Of a DNA stretch of 64,000 nucleotides, positions 26,872 to 35,020 are shown piece by piece (the first letter of the stretch is position 1; the number at the start of each line of letters is the position of its first letter). The notes beneath the pieces are model-generated. The model made no database searches. It saw only the letters and a program-made list of their open reading frames with translations, and was not told where the DNA came from. The DNA is from an uncultured Castellaniella sp. (GTDB lineage: Bacteria > Pseudomonadota > Gammaproteobacteria > Burkholderiales > Burkholderiaceae_B): contig NZ_CALKHS010000009.1 of the NCBI RefSeq assembly GCF_937988725.1, forward strand, positions 310,001 to 374,000, written 5' to 3'. A program made the translations under genes and the position numbers.

Positions 26872-28140
26872 ATGAACGCACCCGAATCCGTTTTGTCCCC
26901 GCTCGAAATCCTGGGCCGCCAGGCCCGCCAGGCCGCCCGGCGGATGCGCACCGCATCCAGCGCGGCGAAATCCGCCGCCCTGCTGGCCATGGCCGAGCAG
27001 CTGCAAAGCCGCCGCGCCTGGCTGCAGGCGGAAAACGAACGCGACCTGCGGGCGGCCGCCAAGCGCGGCCTGGAAGCGCCGCTGATGGACCGCCTGCGCC
27101 TGTCGGACAAGGCCCTGGACACCATGGCGGCCGGGCTGGCGCAGATCGCCGCCATGCCCGACCCGATCGGCGGCCTGAGCGAAACCACCCTGCGCCCCAA
27201 CGGCATGCGGGTAGCCCGCATGCGGGTGCCGCTGGGGGTCATCGGCATCATCTACGAATCGCGGCCGAACGTCACCATCGACGCCGCCGCGCTGTGCCTG
27301 AAATCGGGCAACGCCACCATCCTGCGCGGCGGCAGCGAGGCCTTCCATTCCAACCAGGCGCTGGGCGGCATCATCCAGGCCGGCCTGCAGGCCGCCGGCC
27401 TGCCGCCCCAGGCCGTGCAGGTGGTGGACACCACCGACCGCGCCGCCGTGGGCGAAATGGTCACGCTGACCGACTACATCGACGTCATCATCCCGCGCGG
27501 CGGCAAAAGCCTGATCGCCCGGCTGTCGGCCGAATCCCGCGTGCCGCTGATCAAGCACCTGGAAGGCAACTGCCATCTCTATGTGGACCGCGCCGCCGAC
27601 CCGGATCGCGCCCTGGACATCGCCATCAACGCCAAGACCTACCGCACCGGCATCTGCGGCGCCATGGAAACCCTGCTGGTGCACGCCGACATCGCCGCAT
27701 CGTGGCTGCCCCGCGCCGCGGCCCGCTTCACCGAGCTGGGCGTGGAACTGCGGGCCTGCCCCCGCGCGGCCGCCCTGATGCCCGGATCCGTCCCCGCCAC
27801 GGACGAGGACTGGGCCACGGAATTCCTCGCCCCCATCCTGGCGGTGCGCGTGGTCGACTCCCTGGACGACGCCATGGATCACATCGCCCGCTACAGTTCC
27901 GAACACACCGAATCCATCGTCACCGAAGACCTGGCGGCGGCCCAGCGCTTCCAGCGCGAAGTCGATTCCAGTTCCGTCTACGTGAACCTGCCCACCTGCT
28001 TCGCCGACGGCTTCGAGTACGGCCTGGGAGCGGAGATCGGCATCTCCACCAACCGCCTGCACGCGCGCGGCCCCGTCGGCCTGGAAGGCCTGACCATCCA
28101 GAAATGGGTGCTGACCGGCGAAGGCCAGCTGCGGGGCTGA
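26872..28140 (+). CDS. proA: Gamma-glutamyl phosphate reductase
   Basis: Second step of proline synthesis: NADPH-dependent reduction of glutamyl-5-phosphate to the semialdehyde. 422 residues of the aldehyde-dehydrogenase fold. Visible are PLGVIGIIYESRPNVTIDAA, LKSGNATILRGGSEA, the catalytic cysteine in KTYRTGICGAMETLLVH, and the C-terminal GAEIGISTNRLHARGPVGLE. The residue after the catalytic cysteine is Gly where many homologues have Asn. No proB is adjacent. Confidence 0.96.
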   Translation: MNAPESVLSPLEILGRQARQAARRMRTASSAAKSAALLAMAEQLQSRRAWLQAENERDLRAAAKRGLEAPLMDRLRLSDKALDTMAAGLAQIAAMPDPIGGLSETTLRPNGMRVARMRVPLGVIGIIYESRPNVTIDAAALCLKSGNATILRGGSEAFHSNQALGGIIQAGLQAAGLPPQAVQVVDTTDRAAVGEMVTLTDYIDVIIPRGGKSLIARLSAESRVPLIKHLEGNCHLYVDRAADPDRALDIAINAKTYRTGICGAMETLLVHADIAASWLPRAAARFTELGVELRACPRAAALMPGSVPATDEDWATEFLAPILAVRVVDSLDDAMDHIARYSSEHTESIVTEDLAAAQRFQREVDSSSVYVNLPTCFADGFEYGLGAEIGISTNRLHARGPVGLEGLTIQKWVLTGEGQLRG

Positions 28141-28141
28141 C

Positions 28142-28558
28142 ATGCTGTGGGTCAAGGCCTTTCACATCCTGTTCGTGGTGTCCTGGTTCGCAGGCCTGTT
28201 CTACCTGCCGCGCATCTACGTCAACCTGGCGCAGTCCGAGGACCCGGCCACCCGCGCCACCCTGCTGGGCATGGCCGAACGCCTGTACCGCTTCATGACG
28301 CCGCTGGGCGTCCTGGCCCTGGTCCTGGGCGCCATTCTGTGGCTGGGCTACGGCATCGGCCAGGGACAGGGCTGGATGCACGCAAAATTGGCGGGCGTGC
28401 TGGGCCTGGCCGTCTTCCACCTGGCCTGCCGGCGGCACCTGCAGGCCTTCGCCGCAGAGGCCAACCGCCACGGCCATCGGTACTTCCGCTGGTTCAATGA
28501 GATCCCGGTGCTGCTGTTGCTGCTGATCCTGATCCTGGTGGTCGTCAAACCCTTTTGA
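28142..28558 (+). CDS. hemJ: HemJ-type protoporphyrinogen oxidase (UPF0093/CopD family)
   Basis: 138 residues with four hydrophobic helices. The start KAFHILFVVSWFAGLFYLPR, the middle WMHAKLAGVLGLAVFH and the end RWFNEIPVLLLL...VVVKPF match HemJ, a membrane haem-binding enzyme that oxidises protoporphyrinogen IX in haem synthesis. Conserved His 8, and the His and Lys of HAKL are present. The start lies one base after the proA stop. The related copper-resistance CopD family is the alternative, but the end segment favours HemJ. Confidence 0.88.
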   Translation: MLWVKAFHILFVVSWFAGLFYLPRIYVNLAQSEDPATRATLLGMAERLYRFMTPLGVLALVLGAILWLGYGIGQGQGWMHAKLAGVLGLAVFHLACRRHLQAFAAEANRHGHRYFRWFNEIPVLLLLLILILVVVKPF

Positions 28559-28563
28559 ATGCC

Positions 28564-30285
28564 ATGAACGATTCCACCTCCCGCAAGACCCTGAGCCTGA
28601 AGCCGAAAGCCGGCGCCGCCAGCCCCGAGACCGCCGACGGCGAACGCCGGAAACGATCCGGCGCCCGCGCCCGCCAGGCCGCCATGCAGGAACGCGCCCA
28701 GCATGCCCGGGGCGAGGCTCCCGCCCCGGAAGCCCCGGAGGCGCGCTCGTCCGAACGCAGGCCCGCCCGGCCCGCGGCGCGGGATGAACGCCCGGGCGCG
28801 CCTCGCGCCGAACGGGCCGGACGGGGCGAGCGCACCGAAAAGACCGACCGCGCCGGACGACCCGGACGACCCGGACGACCCGAACGCGCCGTGCGCCTCG
28901 GACAATCCGAACGACCCAATCGCGCGGAGCGCGGGCGACCGGCCGGCGACCGGCCGGTCCGCGCGCGCGACGCGGATCGACGGGGGCCGGCGGACCGGCC
29001 ATCCAGGCCGCGCCAGGAATCCGGCAGACTGCGTGAACCGGAAACCGTTGCCGCAGCCGCCCGCCCGTTCCCGGACGAGGACGCGGACGCCCACCCCCGC
29101 ATCCAGCGCCGTCCGCGCACGCCTCGCACCCCTCGCGTGGCCGAAACCTTCCACGTCTTCGCCCCCTGCCCGCACGGCCTCGAAGAGGCCCTGTCCCTGG
29201 AACTGCTGGCCCTGGGCTACGAGAACGTGACGGCGGGCCGCGCCGGCTGCCGCTTCCAGGCCGACTGGACGGGCATCCTGCGGGCGAACCTGTATTCCCG
29301 CCTGGCGACCCGCATCCTGGTGCAGGTCGCCCAGGCCGACGTCCACACGGAAGACGACATCCTGGAACTGGCCCGCCGGACCGAATGGGAACGCTGGTTC
29401 GGTCCCGACGATTCCCTACGCGTCGATACCTCGGCCATCCACAGCCCCATGCGCAGCCTGCAATACTGCAATCTGCGGGCCAAGGACGGGATCTGCGACC
29501 GGCTGCGCGAACGCGAAGGCGCCCGCCCCGACATCGACACGGTGCGGCCCGACGCCCGCGTCCACCTGTTCCTGGACGAGCGGCAGGCCACCCTGTATCT
29601 GGACGTCTCCGGAGAATCGCTGTTCAAGCGCGGCTGGCGGCTGGACAAGGGCGAAGCTCCCCTGCGCGAGAACCTGGCGGCCGGGCTGCTGGCGCTGTCG
29701 GGCTGGGCGCCCGATGCGCCGCTGCTGGACCCTTTCTGCGGCAGCGGCACCATCCTGATCGAAGCCGCCTGGATCGCCCTGGGCGTGCCGCCCGGCATCT
29801 GGCGGCCCTTCGGTTTCGAGCGGCTGCGCCCGCACGACGCGCGGCTGTGGCGCAACCTGAAGGAAGACGCCCGAGCGCACATCGCCCCCCGGCTGGAGCA
29901 GCCCCTGGTGGGCGGCGACGTCAACCCCGCGGCCATCGAGGCGGCCCGCGCCAACATCGACCGCGCCCACCTGAGCCCGGACACCATCCGCTTCGAAGTC
30001 TGCGACGCCCGCCGGCTGCCGCCGCCCGCCGATGCCGGCTGGATCGTCACCAACCCGCCCTACGGCGAACGCCTGGGCGACCACGACGCCGAGCTGTGGC
30101 CGCAATGGGCCACCCAGCTGAAGCAGCACTACGGCGGCTGGCAGCTGAACATCATCACCAGCGACCTGGACCTGCCCGGCCAGCTGCGCCTGAAAGCCCG
30201 GCGCCGCCACCCCCTGCACAACGGGGCCCTGGACTGCCGCCTGTTCCAGTTCGATCTGGTGTCGGCCGGCTACCGGGACCGCTGA
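28564..30285 (+). CDS. THUMP-domain class I rRNA methyltransferase (RlmL-N/YpsC type) with a long disordered N-terminal tail
   Basis: 573 residues. Residues 1 to about 190 are low-complexity and rich in Arg, Pro, Glu, Asp and Ala, clearly disordered, including GRPGRPGRPERA encoded by a 9-bp tandem repeat. From about 193 (VAETFHVFAPCPHGLEEALS) follow a ferredoxin-like/THUMP domain and then a SAM-dependent methyltransferase with LLDPFCGSGTILIEAA and the catalytic NPPY motif in IVTNPPYGERLGD, as in N2-guanine methyltransferases acting on 23S rRNA. RlmL itself is longer and bifunctional. The ATG at 28564 is used; an in-frame TTG lies at 28555 inside the hemJ stop region. The tail may bind RNA. 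Confidence 0.87.
   Translation: MNDSTSRKTLSLKPKAGAASPETADGERRKRSGARARQAAMQERAQHARGEAPAPEAPEARSSERRPARPAARDERPGAPRAERAGRGERTEKTDRAGRPGRPGRPERAVRLGQSERPNRAERGRPAGDRPVRARDADRRGPADRPSRPRQESGRLREPETVAAAARPFPDEDADAHPRIQRRPRTPRTPRVAETFHVFAPCPHGLEEALSLELLALGYENVTAGRAGCRFQADWTGILRANLYSRLATRILVQVAQADVHTEDDILELARRTEWERWFGPDDSLRVDTSAIHSPMRSLQYCNLRAKDGICDRLREREGARPDIDTVRPDARVHLFLDERQATLYLDVSGESLFKRGWRLDKGEAPLRENLAAGLLALSGWAPDAPLLDPFCGSGTILIEAAWIALGVPPGIWRPFGFERLRPHDARLWRNLKEDARAHIAPRLEQPLVGGDVNPAAIEAARANIDRAHLSPDTIRFEVCDARRLPPPADAGWIVTNPPYGERLGDHDAELWPQWATQLKQHYGGWQLNIITSDLDLPGQLRLKARRRHPLHNGALDCRLFQFDLVSAGYRDR
28855..28881. repeat. Three tandem copies of a 9-bp unit inside the methyltransferase gene
   Basis: GGACGACCC is repeated three times in frame (28855-28881). 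Gain or loss of units keeps the frame and would lengthen or shorten the disordered tail by three residues each. Confidence 0.85.
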
Positions 30286-30352
30286 GGATCGGCAAGGCGA
30301 CAGGCGGGATCTCTTTTTGGCAACACTCCTTCCGGAGGGTCGAAACCGGCGC

Positions 30353-30393
30353 TTGCATTTTGACTAGGGAAAACCCTATAATAGGGTTAACCC
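30353..30393 (+). promoter_or_regulatory. Strong promoter with -10 box inside nested palindromes
   Basis: TTGCAT (30353-30358), 18-base spacer, perfect TATAAT (30377-30382). The -10 box is the centre of AACCCTATAATAGGGTT (30372-30388), an 8+1+8 perfect palindrome, which overlaps a second one, GGGTTAACCC (30384-30393). The arrangement suggests an operator that blocks the promoter. It drives the 62-residue protein; a small GAGCG-AAA-CGCTC hairpin (30394-30406) opens the leader. Confidence 0.75.
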
Positions 30394-30428
30394 GAGCGAA
30401 ACGCTCTTACCACGCCAAGAGGCCTGCC

Positions 30429-30617
30429 ATGAAGAACCTGAACAATGTCGATATCCGCCTGACCGACGCCCTGGAACGCCAACTGCTGGCCGAAGCCATC
30501 GAAGCGCAACAGGAATACGCTCTGGATCGCGCCCTGTCGCAGCTGTTCCGCAAGGTTGCCGGCTTCTTCAAGGCTCCCGAAGGCCGCATGCACCACTCGG
30601 TGCGCACCGCCCACTGA
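30429..30617 (+). CDS. Hypothetical 62-residue protein behind a palindromic promoter
   Basis: Encodes a 62-residue polar protein beginning MKNLNNVDIRLTDALERQ, mostly helix-favouring, with the segment ALDRALSQLFRKVAGFFKAP that would be amphipathic, and a basic histidine-rich end (RMHHSVRTAH). No signal peptide, no cysteines. I do not recognise a family. The gene is credible because it has a consensus promoter, an ATG 47 bases past the -10 box, codon use like its neighbours and its own terminator. It is a single-gene unit between the methyltransferase and the RDD gene. The promoter architecture suggests tight regulation. The ribosome-binding site is weak. Confidence 0.7.
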   Translation: MKNLNNVDIRLTDALERQLLAEAIEAQQEYALDRALSQLFRKVAGFFKAPEGRMHHSVRTAH

Positions 30618-30646
30618 GCGAATCTCCGGCTCCGGGTTTCGCCGCA

Positions 30647-30673
30647 AGGCCGCCTGATTCAGGCGGCCTTTCT
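30647..30673 (+). terminator. Terminator of the 62-residue protein gene
   Basis: AAGGCCGCCTG pairs with CAGGCGGCCTT across a 3-base loop (stem about 30647-30671) and runs into TTCTCTT. Confidence 0.75.
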
Positions 30674-30759
30674 CTTGCCCGCAATCCGCCCGCGCCCGAC
30701 GAGCCGTCGCCATGGCCGCGGCATGGGATAATGGCGTGCTTCCCAGTCCACCCGCCGCC

Positions 30760-31278
30760 ATGCCAGCCACCGCCACCCTGCCCGCCGTTCCCCTCGCCCC
30801 TTCCCGCCTGCGCCGCTTCGCCTGCATGATGTACGAGGGCGTGCTGCTGTTCGGGGTCGTCTTCCTGGCCGGGTATCTGTTCGACACCCTGACGCAAAGC
30901 CGCAGCGGCCTGATGCTGCGCCATTCCCGCCAGGTGTTCCTGTTCCTGGCCATGGGGGTGTACTTCCTGGCCTGCTGGCGGCGCGGCGGCCAGACCCTGC
31001 CCATGAAGACCTGGGACATCCGCCTGACCGACCGGGGCGGCCAGCCGCTGCGCGGCTCGCGCATGGCGCTGCGCTACGTGCTGCTGTGGCCGCTGCCGCT
31101 CCTGACCGCGCTGCTGATCGGCGCCCTGTCCCGGGCGATCGGCTGGCCCTCGCTGGACCTGCTGATCGTGGCCGCCCCTTTCTCAATTTTCATCTGGACC
31201 TGGTTCGACCCGCAGCAGCAATTCCTGCACGACCGCCTGCTGGGCACCGAACTGCATGACCTAAGACTGCCCACATGA
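30760..31278 (+). CDS. RDD-family membrane protein
   Basis: 172 residues with a conserved Arg-Asp-Asp type start to the first helix (RLRRFACMMYEGVLLFGVVF), three to four hydrophobic helices and the loop RRGGQTLPMKTWDIRLTD that is the family's second landmark. Some RDD proteins are Na+/H+ antiporters; most are uncharacterised. I prefer the ATG at 30760 to one at 30712 because GATAAT near 30726 looks like a -10 box placed between them. The stop overlaps the hslO start by four bases. Confidence 0.8.
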   Translation: MPATATLPAVPLAPSRLRRFACMMYEGVLLFGVVFLAGYLFDTLTQSRSGLMLRHSRQVFLFLAMGVYFLACWRRGGQTLPMKTWDIRLTDRGGQPLRGSRMALRYVLLWPLPLLTALLIGALSRAIGWPSLDLLIVAAPFSIFIWTWFDPQQQFLHDRLLGTELHDLRLPT

Positions 31279-32207
31279 GCGATTTCCTGAAGAAATACCT
31301 GACTGCCGACCACAGCACCCGCATCCAGACCCTACGCCTGGAAGAAGCCTGGCGCACCGGCCTGGCCCACCAGGACCTGCCGCCGCTGATCGTCGGCCTG
31401 CTCGGCGAGCTGGCCGCCGCGGCCGTCCTGCTGGCCGGCAACATCAAGTTCGACGGGTCGGTGGTCCTGCAGCTGCAGGGTAACGGCCCCGTGCGGCTGA
31501 TCATGGTGGAATGCACCGCCGCGCTGGAACTGCGCGCCACGGCGCACCTGCGGGAATCCGCCGTCGTGCCCGAGGCCGCCACGCTGCAGTCCCTGCTGAA
31601 TGCCGATGGCCAGGGCCGCTTCACCGTGCTGCTGGATCCCGCCGGGCGCCAGGAAGGCGCCACGCCCTACCAGGGCATCGTCCCCCTGGAAGGCGACACC
31701 GTGGCCGCCACGCTGGAACACTACATGAAGCATTCCGAACAACTGGACACCCGTCTGTGGCTGGCCGCCGACGACCGTCATTGCGCGGGACTGCTGCTGC
31801 AGCGCATGCCGGGGCGGACCGCCGCCGACGGCACACCCATCCCGGCCGACACGGCCGAGGCCACCTGGACGCACTGCCAGGCCCTGGCGGACACGCTGAA
31901 GCCCGCGGAACTGCTGGCCGACGCGCCCGACGCGCTGATCCGCAAACTGTTCTGGGAAGACGACCTGCTGGCCTTCCCCGACCAGCCGGTCCGCTGGCAT
32001 TGCCCCTGCAACCGCCAGCGCGTGGCCGACATGCTGCGCAGCCTGGGGCAAGCCGAAGTCGACTCCATCCTGGCCGAACAGGGGCGCGTGCACATCGCCT
32101 GCAACTTCTGCGGCAAGCCCTACGATTTCGACGCCGTGGACTGCGCCGGCCTGTTTCTGGACACGCCCGAACAGCGGCCGGCGCCCGGGTCCGATTCCAT
32201 CCACTGA
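31275..32207 (+). CDS. hslO: Redox-regulated chaperone Hsp33
   Basis: 310-residue cytoplasmic holdase activated by oxidation and unfolding. The C-terminal zinc switch is complete: WHCPCNRQR (Cys 243 and 245) and ACNFCGKPYDF (Cys 276 and 279), i.e. CxC followed by CxxC 30 residues later. The N-terminal core shows VLLAGNIKFDGSVVLQLQGN and GPVRLIMVEC. Start overlaps the RDD stop (ATGA). Confidence 0.96.
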   Translation: MSDFLKKYLTADHSTRIQTLRLEEAWRTGLAHQDLPPLIVGLLGELAAAAVLLAGNIKFDGSVVLQLQGNGPVRLIMVECTAALELRATAHLRESAVVPEAATLQSLLNADGQGRFTVLLDPAGRQEGATPYQGIVPLEGDTVAATLEHYMKHSEQLDTRLWLAADDRHCAGLLLQRMPGRTAADGTPIPADTAEATWTHCQALADTLKPAELLADAPDALIRKLFWEDDLLAFPDQPVRWHCPCNRQRVADMLRSLGQAEVDSILAEQGRVHIACNFCGKPYDFDAVDCAGLFLDTPEQRPAPGSDSIH

Positions 32208-32316
32208 CAAGGCCCCGCACGCGCTTTTGCCATAGCGGAGCTTCCCGACTACCCGGCGCGGCCGGGCGGCCCCATACTGCCTCGCACTTCCCGGCACACA
32301 CGAGAGGCAGCGGGCC

Positions 32317-33279
32317 ATGGCGTTCTCAGACACAGCGCATCCGTTTCATGCGGGCGGCCCATCCGCGCAACGCGGCGCGGGCATGGCGGGGTTTCTCGCC
32401 GTCCTCGCCCCCATCCTGGGCCTGGGGCTGGGCGGCATCGAACTGGCGCACTGGATGAATCTGCGCCAGACCCTCAGCCTGGCGCTGATGGACGCCGCCC
32501 GCGCGGGCATCACTCGCCAGGCCAGCCCCCAAGCCATCGCCGACGCCTTCGAACAGGGCCTGCGCGCAATCTACATCCGGCCGGCCGCGCAAACCCGGGC
32601 GCTGCAGGTCCGGCGCCACGCCCTGGGCATCCCCTGGCAGATCCGCATCCGGCAGCCCGGCCCCGCGGCCTTTCTGGACCACGCCGACGCGGCGCTTCCC
32701 GTTCCGCGCGCTCATCCGGCGCAGGCCCTGATCCGCAACGACTACCAGGCCGCGCAGCACGCGCGACGGCTCCGGCAGGGCTGGCCCGAGGGACGCGGGC
32801 CGCAATCGGGCCTGACGATCTTCGAAGCCAATACCTTGCTGATGGATCTCTGGTGGCCGCAAGCCCCCCTGGCGCCCGGGGTATCGGCCGTCGTCCGGGC
32901 CCTGGCGCCCCTGCATGGCGACCCCATCGGGCGGCGGATGATGGAAAAGGGCTACCTGCCATTCCGCCGCCGCATTCGCCTGGGGATGCAGTCCCACCCG
33001 GCCTCCTGGCCGGACCTGCCCGACGGGCGCGTCGTCCACGGAGGGCCGGCGACCGTCCCCGGGTCCGCCCCGCCGGACGTCCCGGCCGGCATGCCCGCCG
33101 ACGGCGCAAGCGCGCCTTCCGGCTCCTCCGGCGCCCAGGCGCCAGGCGAAACGACGCCCGAGACAGGGCAGGCGCCCCCTGCGGATCCATCGGATACGGA
33201 ATGGGAAATGGAAAAGCCGGACGCGACGGCGCCCGGCCAGGACACAACAGGCGGCACGCCGGAGGCCTGCGCGCCTTGA
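32317..33279 (+). CDS. TadE-like pilus/secretion protein with a proline-rich tail
   Basis: 320 residues. Residues 19-47 (QRGAGMAGFLAVLAPILGLG...IELAHWMNLRQTL) form a single N-terminal helix preceded by a Gly, as in TadE/TadG minor pseudopilins, followed by a middle domain of unknown fold and, after residue 245, a disordered tail rich in Pro, Ala, Gly and acidic residues. It is probably anchored in the inner membrane with the rest outside. No other tad/flp genes are in the window. A possible ribosome-binding site GAGAGG lies ahead of the ATG at 32317. The stop lies four bases short of the convergent ftsB stop. Confidence 0.6.
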   Translation: MAFSDTAHPFHAGGPSAQRGAGMAGFLAVLAPILGLGLGGIELAHWMNLRQTLSLALMDAARAGITRQASPQAIADAFEQGLRAIYIRPAAQTRALQVRRHALGIPWQIRIRQPGPAAFLDHADAALPVPRAHPAQALIRNDYQAAQHARRLRQGWPEGRGPQSGLTIFEANTLLMDLWWPQAPLAPGVSAVVRALAPLHGDPIGRRMMEKGYLPFRRRIRLGMQSHPASWPDLPDGRVVHGGPATVPGSAPPDVPAGMPADGASAPSGSSGAQAPGETTPETGQAPPADPSDTEWEMEKPDATAPGQDTTGGTPEACAP

Positions 33280-33283
33280 ACCG

Positions 33284-33571
33284 CTACTGCCCGCCGGGTG
33301 TGCGCGGCAGGATCTGGACGAAATATTCGCCTTCGCGGATCATGTTCAGTTCGCCGCGGGCGCGTTCCTCGACGGCGGAAATCCCGGTCTTCAGATCCTG
33401 GACTTCCGCCTGCAAGGCATTGTTGCGGGCCATCAGCGCCTGATTGTTGTCGGTTTCCTGCTGCACTTGCGCCTGCAGGTCCTGAACCCGCAGCCAGCCG
33501 CCCTTGCCCCACCACAAAGGATACTGGGTGGCCAGCGTCAGGACCAGCAAGGCCAGGCTGAGCAGGCGCAT
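33284..33571 (-). CDS. ftsB: Cell division protein FtsB
   Basis: 95-residue bitopic membrane protein of the FtsQLB divisome complex. One hydrophobic helix (LLSLALLVLTLATQYPLWW) is followed by a leucine-zipper-like coiled coil (LQAQVQQETDNNQALMARN) and the conserved GELNMIREGEYFVQIL end. The start at 33571 gives the family length. It lies eight bases downstream of eno, the usual order in proteobacteria. Confidence 0.95.
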   Translation of the reverse strand: MRLLSLALLVLTLATQYPLWWGKGGWLRVQDLQAQVQQETDNNQALMARNNALQAEVQDLKTGISAVEERARGELNMIREGEYFVQILPRTPGGQ

Positions 33572-33579
33572 GGTCGTGG

Positions 33580-34866
33580 TCAGCGCAGGTTGTAGAAGGC
33601 CGACGCGCCCGGATAGGCGGCGACTTCCGCCAGCTCTTCCTCGATGCGCAGCAGCTGGTTGTATTTGGCCATGCGGTCGGAACGCGACAGGGAGCCGGTC
33701 TTGATCTGCATGGCGTTGGTGGCCACGGCGATGTCGGCGATGGTGGAATCTTCGGTTTCGCCGGAACGGTGCGAGATCACGGCGGTGTAGCCGGCGCGCT
33801 TGGCCATTTCGATGGCGGCGAAGGTTTCGGTCAGCGTGCCGATCTGGTTGATCTTGATCAGGATCGAATTGGCGATGCCTTGGTCGATGCCTTTCTTCAG
33901 GATCTTGGTGTTGGTGACGAACAGGTCGTCGCCCACCAGCTGGACCTTGCGGCCCAGCTGTTCGGTCAGGATGCGCCAGCCGTCCCAGTCGTCTTCGGCC
34001 ATGCCGTCTTCGATGGTGATGATCGGGTATTTGTCGCACCAGGACGCCAGCAGATTGGCGAAGTCCTGGGAATTCAGGGCGATGCCGCCTTCGCCGGCCA
34101 GGTGGTACTTGCCGTCGCGGTAGAACTCCGAGCTGGCGCAATCCAGGCCCAGCACGATCTGGGAACCGGCTTCGTAGCCGGCTTCGCCGATGGCCTTCAG
34201 GATCAGTTCGATGGCCGCTTCGTGGTTGGCGACGTTGGGGGCGAAGCCGCCTTCGTCACCCACGGCCGTGGACATGCCCTGGCCGCCGATGATCTTCTTC
34301 AGGGAATGGAAGACTTCCGCGCCCATGCGCAGGGCTTCGCGGAAGCTGGTCGCACCCACCGGCAGGATCATGAATTCCTGCAGGTCCAGGGTGTTGTTGG
34401 CGTGCGCCCCGCCGTTGATGACGTTCATCATGGGCACGGGCATCTGCATGGGGCCGCTGCCGCCGAAATAGCGATACAGCGACAGGCCGGCGTCGTCGGC
34501 GGCCGCCTTGGCGACGGCCATGCTGGCGGCCAGGATCGCATTGGCGCCCAGGCGGCTTTTGTCGTCCGTGCCGTCCAGGTCGATCAGGGTGCGGTCGATG
34601 AAGGTCTGTTCCTGGGCGTCCAGGCCCATCAGGGCCTCGGAGATCTCGGTATTGACGTGTTCCACCGCCCGCAGCACGCCCTTGCCCAGATAGCGGGACT
34701 TGTCGCCGTCGCGCAGCTCGATGGCTTCGCGGGAACCGGTCGACGCCCCCGACGGCACCGCCGCGCGGCCCATGGCGCCGGATTCCAGCAAGACGTCGCA
34801 TTCCACGGTGGGGTTGCCGCGCGAATCCAGAATTTCGCGCCCGATGATGTCTACGATTGCACTCAT
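33580..34866 (-). CDS. eno: Enolase
   Basis: 428 residues; converts 2-phosphoglycerate to phosphoenolpyruvate in glycolysis, and in many bacteria joins the RNA degradosome. Landmarks: IVDIIGREILDSRGNPTVEC, VPSGASTGSREAIELRDGD, the metal ligand region IVLGLDCASSEFY, DGMAEDDWDGW and VISHRSGETEDSTIADIAVA with the catalytic lysine region LIKINQIGTLTE before it. Its own transcription starts after the terminator at 34903-34930, or it is read through from kdsA. Confidence 0.98.
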   Translation of the reverse strand: MSAIVDIIGREILDSRGNPTVECDVLLESGAMGRAAVPSGASTGSREAIELRDGDKSRYLGKGVLRAVEHVNTEISEALMGLDAQEQTFIDRTLIDLDGTDDKSRLGANAILAASMAVAKAAADDAGLSLYRYFGGSGPMQMPVPMMNVINGGAHANNTLDLQEFMILPVGATSFREALRMGAEVFHSLKKIIGGQGMSTAVGDEGGFAPNVANHEAAIELILKAIGEAGYEAGSQIVLGLDCASSEFYRDGKYHLAGEGGIALNSQDFANLLASWCDKYPIITIEDGMAEDDWDGWRILTEQLGRKVQLVGDDLFVTNTKILKKGIDQGIANSILIKINQIGTLTETFAAIEMAKRAGYTAVISHRSGETEDSTIADIAVATNAMQIKTGSLSRSDRMAKYNQLLRIEEELAEVAAYPGASAFYNLR

Positions 34867-34902
34867 GGTATGACCGTCCTGCCTGTTTGGGGTGGGTGGG
34901 TG

Positions 34903-34930
34903 AAAAGGAAACCCCGCTATTGTAGCGGGG
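34903..34930 (-). terminator. Terminator between kdsA and eno
   Basis: CCCCGCTA (34912-34919) pairs with TAGCGGGG (34923-34930); on the minus strand TTTCCTTTTC follows. It should end or attenuate pyrG-kdsA transcription before eno. Confidence 0.75.
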
Positions 34931-35020
34931 GATGCCGAAGGTCAGTCTACTTCGGAAAACCGCGCCTGTGGGCCATGAGCCCCATACCGGAGGTATGCAC
35001 TGCGCAGATCGGGGCGGCGG

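Noticed and set aside
30384..30393. GGGTTAACCC as a restriction-type or attachment site
   Set aside because: It overlaps the promoter palindrome and has no partner copy or integrase nearby; an operator is the simpler reading.
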